From Bacteroidota bacterium (GTDB lineage: Bacteria; Bacteroidota; Bacteroidia; AKYH767-A; 2013-40CM-41-45), in assembly GCA_003151745.1 (NCBI GenBank), contig PLYJ01000163.1, forward strand, positions 1 to 48,590: 48,590 nucleotides of DNA. Direction: 5' to 3'. The position numbers and the translations under genes are program-made. The number at the start of each line of letters is the position of its first letter. Position 1 is the first letter of the stretch. The notes beneath the pieces are model-generated. The model saw nothing but the letters and a program-made list of their open reading frames with translations, did not search any database and was not told where the DNA came from. Positions 1-7,752 of the stretch are shown piece after piece.

Positions 1-1974
1 TTCGACAATCCCAACCTGATCGTCGCCTGCATCGTCGGCGACGGCGAAGCGGAGACCGGACCCTTGGCGACGGCATGGCAGTCCAACAAGTTTCTCGACC
101 CAATCACCGATGGTGCTGTGCTGCCGATCCTGCATCTCAACGGATATAAGATTAGTAATCCAACTCTTCTTGCCCGCATTGAACCTGAGGAATTGGAACA
201 ATTCTTTCGGGGCAGCGGTTGGACGCCTTATTTTGTAGAAGGTGATGAGCCGGAAAAAATGCATCAGCTAATGGCAGCCGCTATGGAAAAGGCAATTGAG
301 GATATAAAGTATATACAACAGCATGCACGAAAAAAAAGCGGAACCGTCGTGAGACCACGATGGCCTATGATCGTCCTGAAGTCACCCAAGGGATGGACGG
401 GACCAAAAGTTGTGGATGGTTTACAGATTGAAGGCACCTTCCGTTCGCACCAGGTTCCGCTCTTAGTGGACGCTGAGCATCCTGATCATGTCAAGCTATT
501 AGAAAGCTGGATGAAAAGCTATAAGACAGAGGAATTATTTGATGACAATGGAACGCTCCTTCCCGAATTAGCTGAGTTGGCTCCAAAGGGCGACAGGAGG
601 ATGGGCGCTAACCCACATGCCAATGGCGGCTTGCTGTTGCGGGATCTAAGAATGCCTGACTTCCATGTTCATGCAGTGAAGGTAACTTCGCCCGGCGCCG
701 TTACTGCACAGGATACAATGGTGCTGGGTAAATTTCTGCGCGACGTTTCTAAGCTGAATCAGGAGCAACGTAATTTCCGAATCTTCGGTCCTGATGAAAC
801 TGTTTCAAATCTTTTGAGCGCAGTTTTTGAAACAACCAATCGTCAGTGGGATGCAGCAACAGAAAAGAACGATGAGTTTCTTGCACCCGCCGGACGCGTG
901 TTGGATTCCATGCTCAGCGAACATCAATGCGAGGGATGGCTGGAAGGATACCTGCTGACTGGGCGGCATGGGTTATTCAACAGTTATGAGGCTTTCATTC
1001 GCATTGTTGATTCGATGTTCAGCCAACATGCCAAGTGGCTGAAGGTGTGTCTGGAGTTGCCATGGCGAAGGAAAATATCATCGCTGAACTATCTTTTAGC
1101 TTCCCATGTATGGCAGCAGGATCACAACGGGTTCACACATCAGGATCCCGGATTTCTGGATCATGTGATTAATAAGAAAGCGGATGTCGTGCGCGTTTAC
1201 CTTCCGCCTGATGCTAATTGTCTTCTGTCGGTTTTTGATCACTGCCTGCGCAGCCGCAACTATGTGAATGTGGTGGTGGCAGGCAAACATCCTCTTCCCC
1301 AATGGTTGAATATAGATGACGCTGTCGTGCATTGCACCGAGGGAATCGGCATCTGGCAATGGGCAAGCAACGATCAGGGTGCTGAACCGGATGTGGTGAT
1401 GGCTTGTTGCGGCGATACGCCTACGCTGGAGGTTCTGGCTGCTGTTTCCATTCTTCACCAGCATTTGCCTGATTTGAAAATCCGCGTCATCAATGTTGTT
1501 GACCTGATGCGGTTACAGCCACACTCAGAACACCCGCACGGACTCAGCGACACCGATTACGATTCGCTCTTCACGAAAGATAAGCACATCATTTTTGGTT
1601 TTCACGGATACCCGTGGCTGGTGCACAGGCTCACCTATCGCCGTAACAACCGCAACATTCACGTGAGGGGTTACAAAGAAGAAGGCACTATCACGACGCC
1701 TTTCGATATGCGGGTGCAGAATGATCTGGATCGCTTTCATTTGGTTCAGGATGTGGTGGATCGTATGCCCAACCTGGGTTCAAAGGGCGCTTACCTGAAA
1801 CAGATGGTTCAGGATAAGCTCATCGAGCACAAACATTATATAGATGAACACGGCGAAGACATGCCCGAAATACTTAACTGGAAGTGGAAGGAGAACGGGA
1901 ATAGTAAGTCCGCTGTAAAAAGAATAACCGCAGATTCACAAATTGAAAATATGAGTAGTACAGATTATGAATAA
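1..1974 (+). CDS. xfp: Phosphoketolase (Xfp family), 5'-truncated by the window edge
   Basis: This enzyme cleaves xylulose-5-phosphate and/or fructose-6-phosphate with phosphate to give acetyl phosphate, using thiamine diphosphate in the cytosol. The reading frame is open from base 1, so the N-terminal part (roughly 150 residues for the family) lies outside the window. Base 64 is only the first internal start-like codon. Visible family blocks are [11 protein letters not shown] (the TPP-binding region) at the very beginning, [13 protein letters not shown] soon after, [14 protein letters not shown] in the middle, and [20 protein letters not shown] near the C-terminus. No acetate kinase or phosphotransacetylase is next to it, so the fate of the acetyl phosphate is not shown here. 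The first ~145 bases are much richer in G and C than the rest of the gene (see findings). The stop codon overlaps the next gene by 8 bp, which suggests translational coupling. The family call is very secure; substrate preference cannot be read. Confidence 0.95.
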   Translation, partial: FDNPNLIVACIVGDGEAETGPLATAWQSNKFLDPITDGAVLPILHLNGYKISNPTLLARIEPEELEQFFRGSGWTPYFVEGDEPEKMHQLMAAAMEKAIEDIKYIQQHARKKSGTVVRPRWPMIVLKSPKGWTGPKVVDGLQIEGTFRSHQVPLLVDAEHPDHVKLLESWMKSYKTEELFDDNGTLLPELAELAPKGDRRMGANPHANGGLLLRDLRMPDFHVHAVKVTSPGAVTAQDTMVLGKFLRDVSKLNQEQRNFRIFGPDETVSNLLSAVFETTNRQWDAATEKNDEFLAPAGRVLDSMLSEHQCEGWLEGYLLTGRHGLFNSYEAFIRIVDSMFSQHAKWLKVCLELPWRRKISSLNYLLASHVWQQDHNGFTHQDPGFLDHVINKKADVVRVYLPPDANCLLSVFDHCLRSRNYVNVVVAGKHPLPQWLNIDDAVVHCTEGIGIWQWASNDQGAEPDVVMACCGDTPTLEVLAAVSILHQHLPDLKIRVINVVDLMRLQPHSEHPHGLSDTDYDSLFTKDKHIIFGFHGYPWLVHRLTYRRNNRNIHVRGYKEEGTITTPFDMRVQNDLDRFHLVQDVVDRMPNLGSKGAYLKQMVQDKLIEHKHYIDEHGEDMPEILNWKWKENGNSKSAVKRITADSQIENMSSTDYE

Positions 1975-2155
1975 TCACAAGAAAGACCTTCAGAAACCAA
2001 GCCCTTACTGGAAGCGTGCCCACCGTGACTACCGTGCATGGTTGATGGTGCTTGCTTTTTTAGGCGTCATTCTTTATTACTCCCTAAGTAATAGTTCTAT
2101 GTCGAGTCGACGCAACCAACCGCAACCACCTGCGGGAAATACCAGGATATACTAA
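1967..2155 (+). CDS. Small single-pass membrane protein (62 aa), function unknown
   Basis: The start codon lies inside the end of the phosphoketolase gene (8-bp overlap), so the two are probably translated together. The protein has a charged N-terminal half rich in Lys, Arg and His, one hydrophobic segment at about residues 25-40 ([14 protein letters not shown]), and a short polar tail rich in Ser, Gln and Pro. I recognise no family. The overlap and good hydrophobic segment make it a likely real gene. It is one of several tiny membrane proteins in this cluster. Confidence 0.6.
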   Translation: MNNHKKDLQKPSPYWKRAHRDYRAWLMVLAFLGVILYYSLSNSSMSSRRNQPQPPAGNTRIY

Positions 2156-2299
2156 CCTTTTCCTATATAACAGAATGAAAATTATGTAACTTTTTTTCAA
2201 AATTATGTAATCCTTTTCGTATCCGGTATATTTAATTTTGCTTTTTGAGTAAAGGATCATTTATTGCTCAAATGTTATATATTTTAAAAGAATCATTCC

Positions 2300-3073
2300 A
2301 TGAAAAATTTAAAATTTGCGGGGATAGCTTCTATAGTTATTATACTATTCACTTCATGCGTATCAAGCAAGAAATACAATGACGCCATGTCAGCTAAAGA
2401 AAAAGCAAAAGCTGATCAGCTTGTAGAAACTTCCCGTTTAAATGCCGAAAATAATGCTATGCGGGAACAAAATAAAAATCTGACCACAGAAAACAACATA
2501 CTGCGCAGTGAAAAAACACAAATCAATGAAGCAAAGAAGGCCGGAGATGTAAAAGCGCTGCTTGTGGAAAAGCGGCAGGCAATTGATATGCTGAAACAGA
2601 AAGTGGCTATCGCCCTACAAGATTTCGACAGGAATGAGGTTCAAATTAATGTCAGTAATGGAAGACTTTACGTCTCCATGTCTGATGAATTTTTATTTCA
2701 TTCAGGAAGTAAAGCGCAGAAAGAAAGAGGAAATACAGCAGTTCTGCGGCTTGCGGAAGTTATTCCCGCCAAAGATTATGACATTGCAGTTGTAGGGCAT
2801 ACAGACAGCATATTGCCTCACAAGGCAAGCCATAAGGAAAACTGGGGGTTAAGCTTGCAGAGAGCTTCATCCGTGGCTCTTGTTTTCATTGAAAAAGGAA
2901 CACCTACTGAAAACATTTTTGTCACCGGCGAAACTAAATACCATGTCATTGATTCAAATGAAACTAAAGAAGGAAGACAACTCAATGGAAGAACAGTGAT
3001 TGTGTTGACTCCTAAACTCGACGACGTTTGGAAACTGACTGAAGAAGCCGAAGTTGAAAAATTAAATAAATAA
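2300..3073 (+). CDS. OmpA-type peptidoglycan-binding lipoprotein (type A copy 1)
   Basis: The protein begins with a lipoprotein signal peptide (hydrophobic core, then LFTSC; the Cys is the lipidation site). A coiled-coil-like stretch rich in Lys, Glu and Gln covers roughly residues 30-95. The C-terminal half (about 110-245) is an OmpA/MotB-like domain: a LYVSMSDEFLFHSGS strand-turn region, VVGHTDS, and a conserved Arg in the NGRTVI region. Such proteins are anchored in the outer membrane and grip peptidoglycan. It is one of four related lipoproteins here (others at 4884, 16880 and 17730). It resembles the 16880 protein most: both start with CVSSKKY and have about 255 residues. The next gene begins 6 bp downstream, so they likely form an operon. 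No specific partner can be named. Confidence 0.85.
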   Translation: MKNLKFAGIASIVIILFTSCVSSKKYNDAMSAKEKAKADQLVETSRLNAENNAMREQNKNLTTENNILRSEKTQINEAKKAGDVKALLVEKRQAIDMLKQKVAIALQDFDRNEVQINVSNGRLYVSMSDEFLFHSGSKAQKERGNTAVLRLAEVIPAKDYDIAVVGHTDSILPHKASHKENWGLSLQRASSVALVFIEKGTPTENIFVTGETKYHVIDSNETKEGRQLNGRTVIVLTPKLDDVWKLTEEAEVEKLNK

Positions 3074-3079
3074 ATTGAT

Positions 3080-3649
3080 ATGAGAAGGAAAGAAATTAAA
3101 GTAATTGCAGGGTTCATTTTATTTATATTTTTTTCGATGAATTCATTTGGTCAAACCGGTACAAAGCCCTCTAAAGGATATGGATACAAGGTTGCGAGAA
3201 TTGATGAGACTAAAGTTCCCGTAGAGGTGATGAAAATTTATACTAAGGAATTTCCTATAACTTCTTCTGCTAATTGGTATGGTTCACCGTTACTTAATGA
3301 TCAGGAATGGTATGATGATCAAACCTATTTGTCTTCAAGTAATGATCCTGAAAATTATGTGGTAGAATTCTCTAAAGACAATATTCCTCACAAAGTCGTT
3401 TACTCTAAAAGCGGGGAAAAATTAGCCGTTCATAGAAAGTTAATTGACAATCTTCCAAAAGAAATTTCAACCGCTATCCTCAAAAGTGAATACAAGGAAT
3501 GGAGATTAAGAGATAAAGAGGAAATATTTAAAGACAAGGATACGGACAAACTGAAAGTGTATAAGGTTGGAGTAGAAAAGGGAAAAGAAAAGCATACGCT
3601 CTTCTTTGAGAAAAGCGGAAAACTTTTGAAGGATAAAAAAGTGATTTAA
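3080..3649 (+). CDS. Secreted PepSY-like protein (189 aa)
   Basis: A signal peptide is clear (Arg/Lys start, hydrophobic FILFIFFSM, cleavage after NSFGQ). The mature part has two weakly similar units of the type VPVEVMKIYTKEFP...W and LPKEISTAILKSEYKEWR. Each has a helix followed by strands containing VVEFSKDNIPHKVVYSKSGE or YKVGVEKGKEKHTLFFEKSGK. This helix-then-strand layout resembles the periplasmic PepSY-like (BLIP-like) proteins common in Bacteroidota. It follows the OmpA lipoprotein by 6 bp and presumably acts in the same compartment. Its function is not known, and the family assignment is by fold-like pattern rather than a strong motif. Confidence 0.55.
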   Translation: MRRKEIKVIAGFILFIFFSMNSFGQTGTKPSKGYGYKVARIDETKVPVEVMKIYTKEFPITSSANWYGSPLLNDQEWYDDQTYLSSSNDPENYVVEFSKDNIPHKVVYSKSGEKLAVHRKLIDNLPKEISTAILKSEYKEWRLRDKEEIFKDKDTDKLKVYKVGVEKGKEKHTLFFEKSGKLLKDKKVI

Positions 3650-3710
3650 ACATTTGCTTCAAAGCCTTTCCCTTTGTTATTTAATTATTCACAGTTTAAA
3701 TTCAAATCAA

Positions 3711-3911
3711 ATGTCTGATGATCAAAAAGAGCTGATAACGCAGAGAAATCATGTTGGCAGGCAAAACCAAAGAAGACCCATTGATAAAGGAGGTATGGAT
3801 AAGAAAGGGGATGCCTCAAATCAATTCTCTTCAATCGAAGAGATCAATGAGCAGGAACAACAAAAAGCAAGTTGGGGTTCTTATTTAAAAGCAATCGTTT
3901 TTAAAAAGTAA
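3711..3911 (+). CDS. Small polar protein (66 aa), function unknown
   Basis: I chose the ATG at 3711 rather than the upstream in-frame start at 3654. The upstream stretch is AT-rich intergenic-like sequence, and the protein from 3711 begins with a typical polar MSDDQKE. It is very hydrophilic (Gln, Lys, Asn, Arg), contains KGGMDKKGDASNQF, and ends with a weakly hydrophobic WGSYLKAIVFKK. No family is recognised. It sits between a secreted PepSY-like protein and two SHOCT proteins, all on the same strand. Confidence 0.5.
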   Translation: MSDDQKELITQRNHVGRQNQRRPIDKGGMDKKGDASNQFSSIEEINEQEQQKASWGSYLKAIVFKK

Positions 3912-3936
3912 TAAAATGAAATTCAAATTTTAAGTC

Positions 3937-4152
3937 ATGGCATACAGTGGTTATTATTTCTTTGGAATGGACATATTATGGTGGTTTTTGGGGATACTCT
4001 TTCTTTTCACCATTTTCGGGATATTTAAACCTGTTCATAGAAATAGATTTAGAAAAGGCGCTCCGCTTGATATTTTACAAAAGCGTTTTGCTAAAGGAGA
4101 AATAACAAAAGAAGCATATCAGGAACGAAAAAATATTATTGAACCAATTTAA
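3937..4152 (+). CDS. SHOCT-domain small membrane protein (71 aa), copy 1
   Basis: An N-terminal aromatic stretch is followed by a transmembrane helix (about residues 12-28, WWFLGILFLFTIFGIF). A C-terminal SHOCT motif follows: ILQKRFAKGEITKEAYQERK, where a short helix, the turn with a conserved Gly-Glu-Ile, and a second helix are all visible. SHOCT domains are short C-terminal oligomerisation-like modules; their exact role is unknown. The next gene is a clear paralogue, so this is a tandem duplication. It lies in a plus-strand run of small envelope proteins. Confidence 0.75.
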   Translation: MAYSGYYFFGMDILWWFLGILFLFTIFGIFKPVHRNRFRKGAPLDILQKRFAKGEITKEAYQERKNIIEPI

Positions 4153-4173
4153 CAATTTAAAGAACAAAAAGTT

Positions 4174-4401
4174 ATGATGTACAACAGTAATTATTTCTGG
4201 GGTATGGACCTTATCTGGTGGTTTGTATGGATATTTTTTATGTTTATTATATTCGGAATGTATTCACCTGTTCACAGAAGCAGGCTCGGACAGGATTCTG
4301 CTCTTGATCTTTTGCAAAGGCGTTTTGCTTCCGGTGAAATGACTAAAGAGGATTATTCAGAACGAAAACAAATTCTTGAAAATGATCTAAAAAAGAAATA
4401 A
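4174..4401 (+). CDS. SHOCT-domain small membrane protein (75 aa), copy 2
   Basis: This is a paralogue of the gene 21 bp upstream, with the same layout: aromatic N-terminus (YFWGMDLIWWF), one transmembrane helix, the PVHRSR linker (PVHRNR in copy 1), and a SHOCT motif LLQRRFASGEMTKEDYSERK. It adds a short Lys-rich tail. The two copies differ at many positions, so the duplication is not recent. Membrane insertion with the SHOCT part in the cytosol is likely from the charge distribution. Confidence 0.75.
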   Translation: MMYNSNYFWGMDLIWWFVWIFFMFIIFGMYSPVHRSRLGQDSALDLLQRRFASGEMTKEDYSERKQILENDLKKK

Positions 4402-4408
4402 CTCTGCT

Positions 4409-4846
4409 ATGAATATCTTTAAAAAGGTTGAGGCTTGGGGTGACCTGCATCAAAGCAAATGGCTATCAGTATTTCGTGTCCTGCTTGGTTTAATCATTTT
4501 CTTTAAGGGACTCTTCTTTGCTAAAAATACTGATGCCCTGCATGAAATGATCGCTAACAGCGCTGTCTCACTTTATGCTATGTACCTTCTCAGTTATGTG
4601 ATAATGGCGCAACTCGTTGGCGGAGTTCTTATTGTCATCGGGTTAATTACGCGAGGCGCTATTCTTTTTATAGTACCTATAGTGGCAGGTGCAATCATTT
4701 TCGTCAATGCTCAGAAAGGATTTTATTCCATTCATTCGGAGCTTGGATTCAGCATCCTTATACTCGCTCTCCTGTTGTTCTTCCTCGTCTTCGGATCTGG
4801 AAAATATTCTGTGGATGAGTTTATGCGTACCCATGTTAATACATAA
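4409..4846 (+). CDS. DoxX-like four-helix membrane protein (145 aa)
   Basis: Four hydrophobic helices are visible (about residues 20-37, 57-80, 84-100 and 112-128). There is an N-terminal RVLLGLIIFFKG block and a central LVGGVLIVIGLITRGA block, as in DoxX/DoxD-type proteins. The family is linked to redox and stress responses in membranes, but the substrate is generally unknown. It starts 7 bp after the SHOCT gene, so it probably belongs to the same transcript. The assignment to the wider DoxX group is reasonable; a specific function is not. Confidence 0.65.
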   Translation: MNIFKKVEAWGDLHQSKWLSVFRVLLGLIIFFKGLFFAKNTDALHEMIANSAVSLYAMYLLSYVIMAQLVGGVLIVIGLITRGAILFIVPIVAGAIIFVNAQKGFYSIHSELGFSILILALLLFFLVFGSGKYSVDEFMRTHVNT

Positions 4847-4883
4847 ATAAAATCAAAAACAAACAAATGGTCTAACTTAAAAA

Positions 4884-5735
4884 ATGAATAAAATGAAAAC
4901 AATAAAGCTTTTAATTGCAATTCTGCCATTCTTCCTTTTACTTTCATGTGTAACCAAGAAAAAGTACAATACACTCGAATCAGAGTATATGAAATTTCAG
5001 TCTGCTGATAAGAGTTGTGAAGATCAATTGCGGGCTGATCAGGCATTAATTGCAGAATTGAAAAATCAAAAGAGCGAAGCTCAGCAACAGGCAGATTATC
5101 TAAAGCAAAATAACAATAAAGTGGTGGATGCACTGCAAGATATGTCTGTATTATCAAGCAAGCAGGCAGAAAGTATTAAGCAATCAATGGAAGACATTTC
5201 TAAAAAGGATGCTTATATAATGAACCTGCAGTCGGCAATTGCACGCAAGGATTCTATGAACCTGATACTTACAACTAATCTTAAAGGTGCTTTGAGCGAC
5301 GTGAACGATCAGGATGTAACTGTTAAAGTTGAAAAGGGAGTCATCTATGTTGATATTTCGGATAAAATGCTGTTCAACAGTGGAAAATATACCGTTACCG
5401 CACAGGCTAAGAAAGTATTGGGCAAAATTGCCCAGGTACTGAATGCTCATCCTGACATTGAATTTATGGTAGAAGGTCATACAGACGGCGTTCCGATTCA
5501 TACAGACTGTTTGGATGATAATTGGGATTTGAGCGTACATCGCGCCACGTCTGTAATAAGAATCCTGGAACATGAGTATAAGATAGACCCCAAGCGGATG
5601 ACAGCATCCGGACACAGTAAATTTATACCGGTTGCCACCAACGAAACTGCGGAAGGAAGAGCATTGAACCGCAGAACTCGCATAATTATATTGCCGGAGC
5701 TTGATCAGTTTTTTAAGCTGGTGGTGAGACATTGA
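4884..5735 (+). CDS. OmpA-type peptidoglycan-binding lipoprotein (type B copy 1)
   Basis: A lipoprotein signal peptide ends at LLLSC, followed by VTKKKYN. A long coiled-coil region (about residues 35-140) contains a motif shared with the 17730 protein: LQDMSVLSSKQAES, then AIARKDSMNL. The C-terminal OmpA domain carries VYVDISDKMLFNSGKY-like strands, MVEGHTDGVP, DNWDLSVHRATSVIRIL, and ALNRRTRIII, all typical of peptidoglycan binding. An in-frame ATG at 4893 is an equally good start because it gives the usual MKT opening. The protein is longer than the type A lipoproteins (283 against ~255 residues) and nearest to the 17730 protein. Confidence 0.88.
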   Translation: MNKMKTIKLLIAILPFFLLLSCVTKKKYNTLESEYMKFQSADKSCEDQLRADQALIAELKNQKSEAQQQADYLKQNNNKVVDALQDMSVLSSKQAESIKQSMEDISKKDAYIMNLQSAIARKDSMNLILTTNLKGALSDVNDQDVTVKVEKGVIYVDISDKMLFNSGKYTVTAQAKKVLGKIAQVLNAHPDIEFMVEGHTDGVPIHTDCLDDNWDLSVHRATSVIRILEHEYKIDPKRMTASGHSKFIPVATNETAEGRALNRRTRIIILPELDQFFKLVVRH

Positions 5736-5812
5736 ATATTAAAGAAAGTGAAATGAAAAACTAAGCCCGTATTAGAAAATGTTTAGGTGAGACAATTATA
5801 ATTAATGATAGT

Positions 5813-6178
5813 ATGATAACTATAATAGAGGGCTTACCGGACAATGTTCTTGGCGTTTCAGCAGAAGGAAAAATAACCGGCACCGATTATGAAACTGTTT
5901 TGATTCCTGCCATTGAAAAAAAACTGAAAGCTTATAAGAAATTAAGAATGCTATATCAGCTTGGAAGCAGCTTTACCGACTTTGATCTGAGCGCTATGCT
6001 GGATGATGCCAGGATTGGGATGAAACATTTGTTTTCATGGGAGAAAATTGCATTAGTTTCTGATCATCCAATGATAAATGCATTTGCTAAATTTTTCGGC
6101 TACCTGATGCCGTGTGAGGTTCGCATTTTTAAAAATGATGATTTAGAGAAAGCCAGGAAATGGATCCTTGAAAAATGA
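5813..6178 (+). CDS. SpoIIAA-like (STAS superfamily) protein, 121 aa
   Basis: The length and pattern match the SpoIIAA-like family of small cytosolic proteins: an N-terminal strand pair with VLGVSAEGKITGTDYE, KLRMLYQLGSSFTDFDL in the middle, WEKIALVSDHPMINAF, and a C-terminal EKARKWIL helix. Family members have a STAS-like fold and may bind lipids or nucleotides; their roles are mostly unestablished. It precedes a universal stress protein by 65 bp in the same orientation. Confidence 0.7.
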   Translation: MITIIEGLPDNVLGVSAEGKITGTDYETVLIPAIEKKLKAYKKLRMLYQLGSSFTDFDLSAMLDDARIGMKHLFSWEKIALVSDHPMINAFAKFFGYLMPCEVRIFKNDDLEKARKWILEK

Positions 6179-6243
6179 TCCATTTCCATTTGACTACGTT
6201 TACAATTATTGTCACTAAGATAAATTTCTAAACCTTAAATTAT

Positions 6244-7155
6244 ATGTCAACCTTCAATATCAAAAAAATCCTTGTCCCCTTAGATTTTTCAAAAACATCT
6301 GTCAAGGCGCTTGATTATGCCATTGATATGGCAGAAAAATGCAATGCAGAATTGACCCTACTTCACGTTGCCGAAGGGTTTGTGGCAAATGCGGCACGAG
6401 GCTATTATATTGCACCTTCTTATGAGAAGGAATATGAACAACTCGTCATCAAGCAAGGCAACGATAACTTAAACGATTTTGCCAATGGAATAAAGAAGGT
6501 TGGAGTCACTAATGTAACTGTTCTTACTACTGTTGGAAGAACCCATAGTGAAATTCTCAAAGCTGCCAAAAAAACAAAAGCGGATATTATTATTATGGGT
6601 ACACATGGCGTATCAGGAGTGCGTGAGTTTTTTATTGGAAGCAATACCTTCAATGTTATCAGGAATGCCAAATGCCCCGTGTTATCGGTTCAGACAGGCA
6701 ATAAAGCTCCCGGATTTAAAAACGTTCTTTTACCTTTCAGAGGCAAAGGTCACTCAAGAGAAAAGGTAAATTATGCCATTGATCTGGCACTTCTATATAA
6801 ATCAACGATACATATTTTGGGAGTTGACACGGAGTTTACTGAAGCCGGTAAAAGAAAAATTGAACTGGAAGCAGAGCAGATAAAGGAAATTGCAAAGCAC
6901 AAAAATTTAAACTGTACAACAAAAATAATTTCTCATGCTTACGTTTCTGAAGCTGTGTTGAAGAATGCTCAGAAAGTGAATGCAGACCTTATTATTATCA
7001 TGTCCGATTTGGATAAGATGGACATTACAGAATATTTTGCCGGACCCTTCTCTCAGCAAATTGTTAACCATTCAACTATTCCCGTTCTCAGCATCCATCC
7101 TGAATATAATCCTAAAATGATTGACATGCAGGCTTTAAGCGCTGAAGCTTTTTAA
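6244..7155 (+). CDS. Universal stress protein with two Usp domains (303 aa)
   Basis: The first Usp domain covers about residues 1-150. It has KKILVPLDFSKTSVKALDYA at the start and an ATP-binding GTHG-x9-GS loop near its end (MGTHGVSGVREFFIGS), so nucleotide binding is likely. The second domain (about 155-290) is degenerate: the corresponding loop reads IIIMSDLDKMDITEYFAGPF and lacks the glycine-rich pattern. Tandem Usp proteins of this size are common in Bacteroidota. Its position between a SpoIIAA-like and a TerB-like protein and upstream of ion transporters fits a general stress cluster. Confidence 0.85.
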   Translation: MSTFNIKKILVPLDFSKTSVKALDYAIDMAEKCNAELTLLHVAEGFVANAARGYYIAPSYEKEYEQLVIKQGNDNLNDFANGIKKVGVTNVTVLTTVGRTHSEILKAAKKTKADIIIMGTHGVSGVREFFIGSNTFNVIRNAKCPVLSVQTGNKAPGFKNVLLPFRGKGHSREKVNYAIDLALLYKSTIHILGVDTEFTEAGKRKIELEAEQIKEIAKHKNLNCTTKIISHAYVSEAVLKNAQKVNADLIIIMSDLDKMDITEYFAGPFSQQIVNHSTIPVLSIHPEYNPKMIDMQALSAEAF

Positions 7156-7158
7156 AAT

Positions 7159-7593
7159 ATGAAAGAACTTGAAAGATTAAGTAAGCACGAAAAGGAAATG
7201 CTGCTCAAAGCCCCCGCTTATGTCTCACTTCTCGCAGCCAATTCAGATGGAGAAATGGACGAAACAGAAAAAAAATCTGCTATTAAATTCTCCTATGTCA
7301 AAACTTATTCCTGTGTTCCCTCGCTCAGGGAATTTTATAGCGAAGTAGAGAAAGTTTTTGATACTAATATTGAGCAGTTAGATAATGAGCTTCCCAAAGG
7401 TAAAGAAGAAAGAGAAAATCAAATCAAAAAAGAACTTGACAAATTAGCTCCCATTCTTTCTAAATTGGGAAGCGAGTATGCAGCTGCTCTGCACCACAGC
7501 TTCACCACTTATGCCGAACACGTTTCCAAAGCGCACAACAGTGTGATTACATCATTTTTAATTCCCTTTTATATTAAAGGACTTACGGCGTAA
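7159..7593 (+). CDS. TerB-like helical protein (144 aa)
   Basis: The gene starts 3 bp after the Usp stop codon, so they are probably co-transcribed. The protein is helical and charged. Residues around 20-40 (SLLAANSDGEMDETEKKSAI) resemble the acidic-loop signature of TerB-like tellurite-resistance domains, in which Asp/Glu residues bind metal. The rest (a long amphipathic helix with ENQIKKELDKLAPIL and a C-terminal HHSFTTYAEHVSKAH) shows no motif I know. The metal-binding idea is an inference from a single motif. Confidence 0.45.
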   Translation: MKELERLSKHEKEMLLKAPAYVSLLAANSDGEMDETEKKSAIKFSYVKTYSCVPSLREFYSEVEKVFDTNIEQLDNELPKGKEERENQIKKELDKLAPILSKLGSEYAAALHHSFTTYAEHVSKAHNSVITSFLIPFYIKGLTA

Positions 7594-7607
7594 TAAAAAT
7601 AGATAAA

Positions 7608-7730
7608 ATGATGCACAATAATTCGTGGATATGGGGTACGGGTTCCGGTATTGGATGGGGTACATATTTTGTTGTAATTGGTATTTTTATCGTATTGGTA
7701 TTTGCATTAAGAAGCAGGCGCAAAAAGTAA
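7608..7730 (+). CDS. 40-aa single-helix membrane protein
   Basis: A 40-codon frame starts with two consecutive ATGs (7608 and 7611). It encodes a Trp/Gly-rich N-terminus (WIWGTGSGIGWGTY), one hydrophobic helix (FVVIGIFIVLVFAL) and a basic RSRRKK end. This follows the positive-inside rule, placing the tail in the cytosol. It lies 14 bp after the TerB-like gene and 22 bp before the antiporter gene. The tidy architecture and close spacing argue for a real small membrane protein; no family is recognised. Confidence 0.55.
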   Translation: MMHNNSWIWGTGSGIGWGTYFVVIGIFIVLVFALRSRRKK

Positions 7731-7752
7731 ATTTTAAAAACGATAGTTAAAA

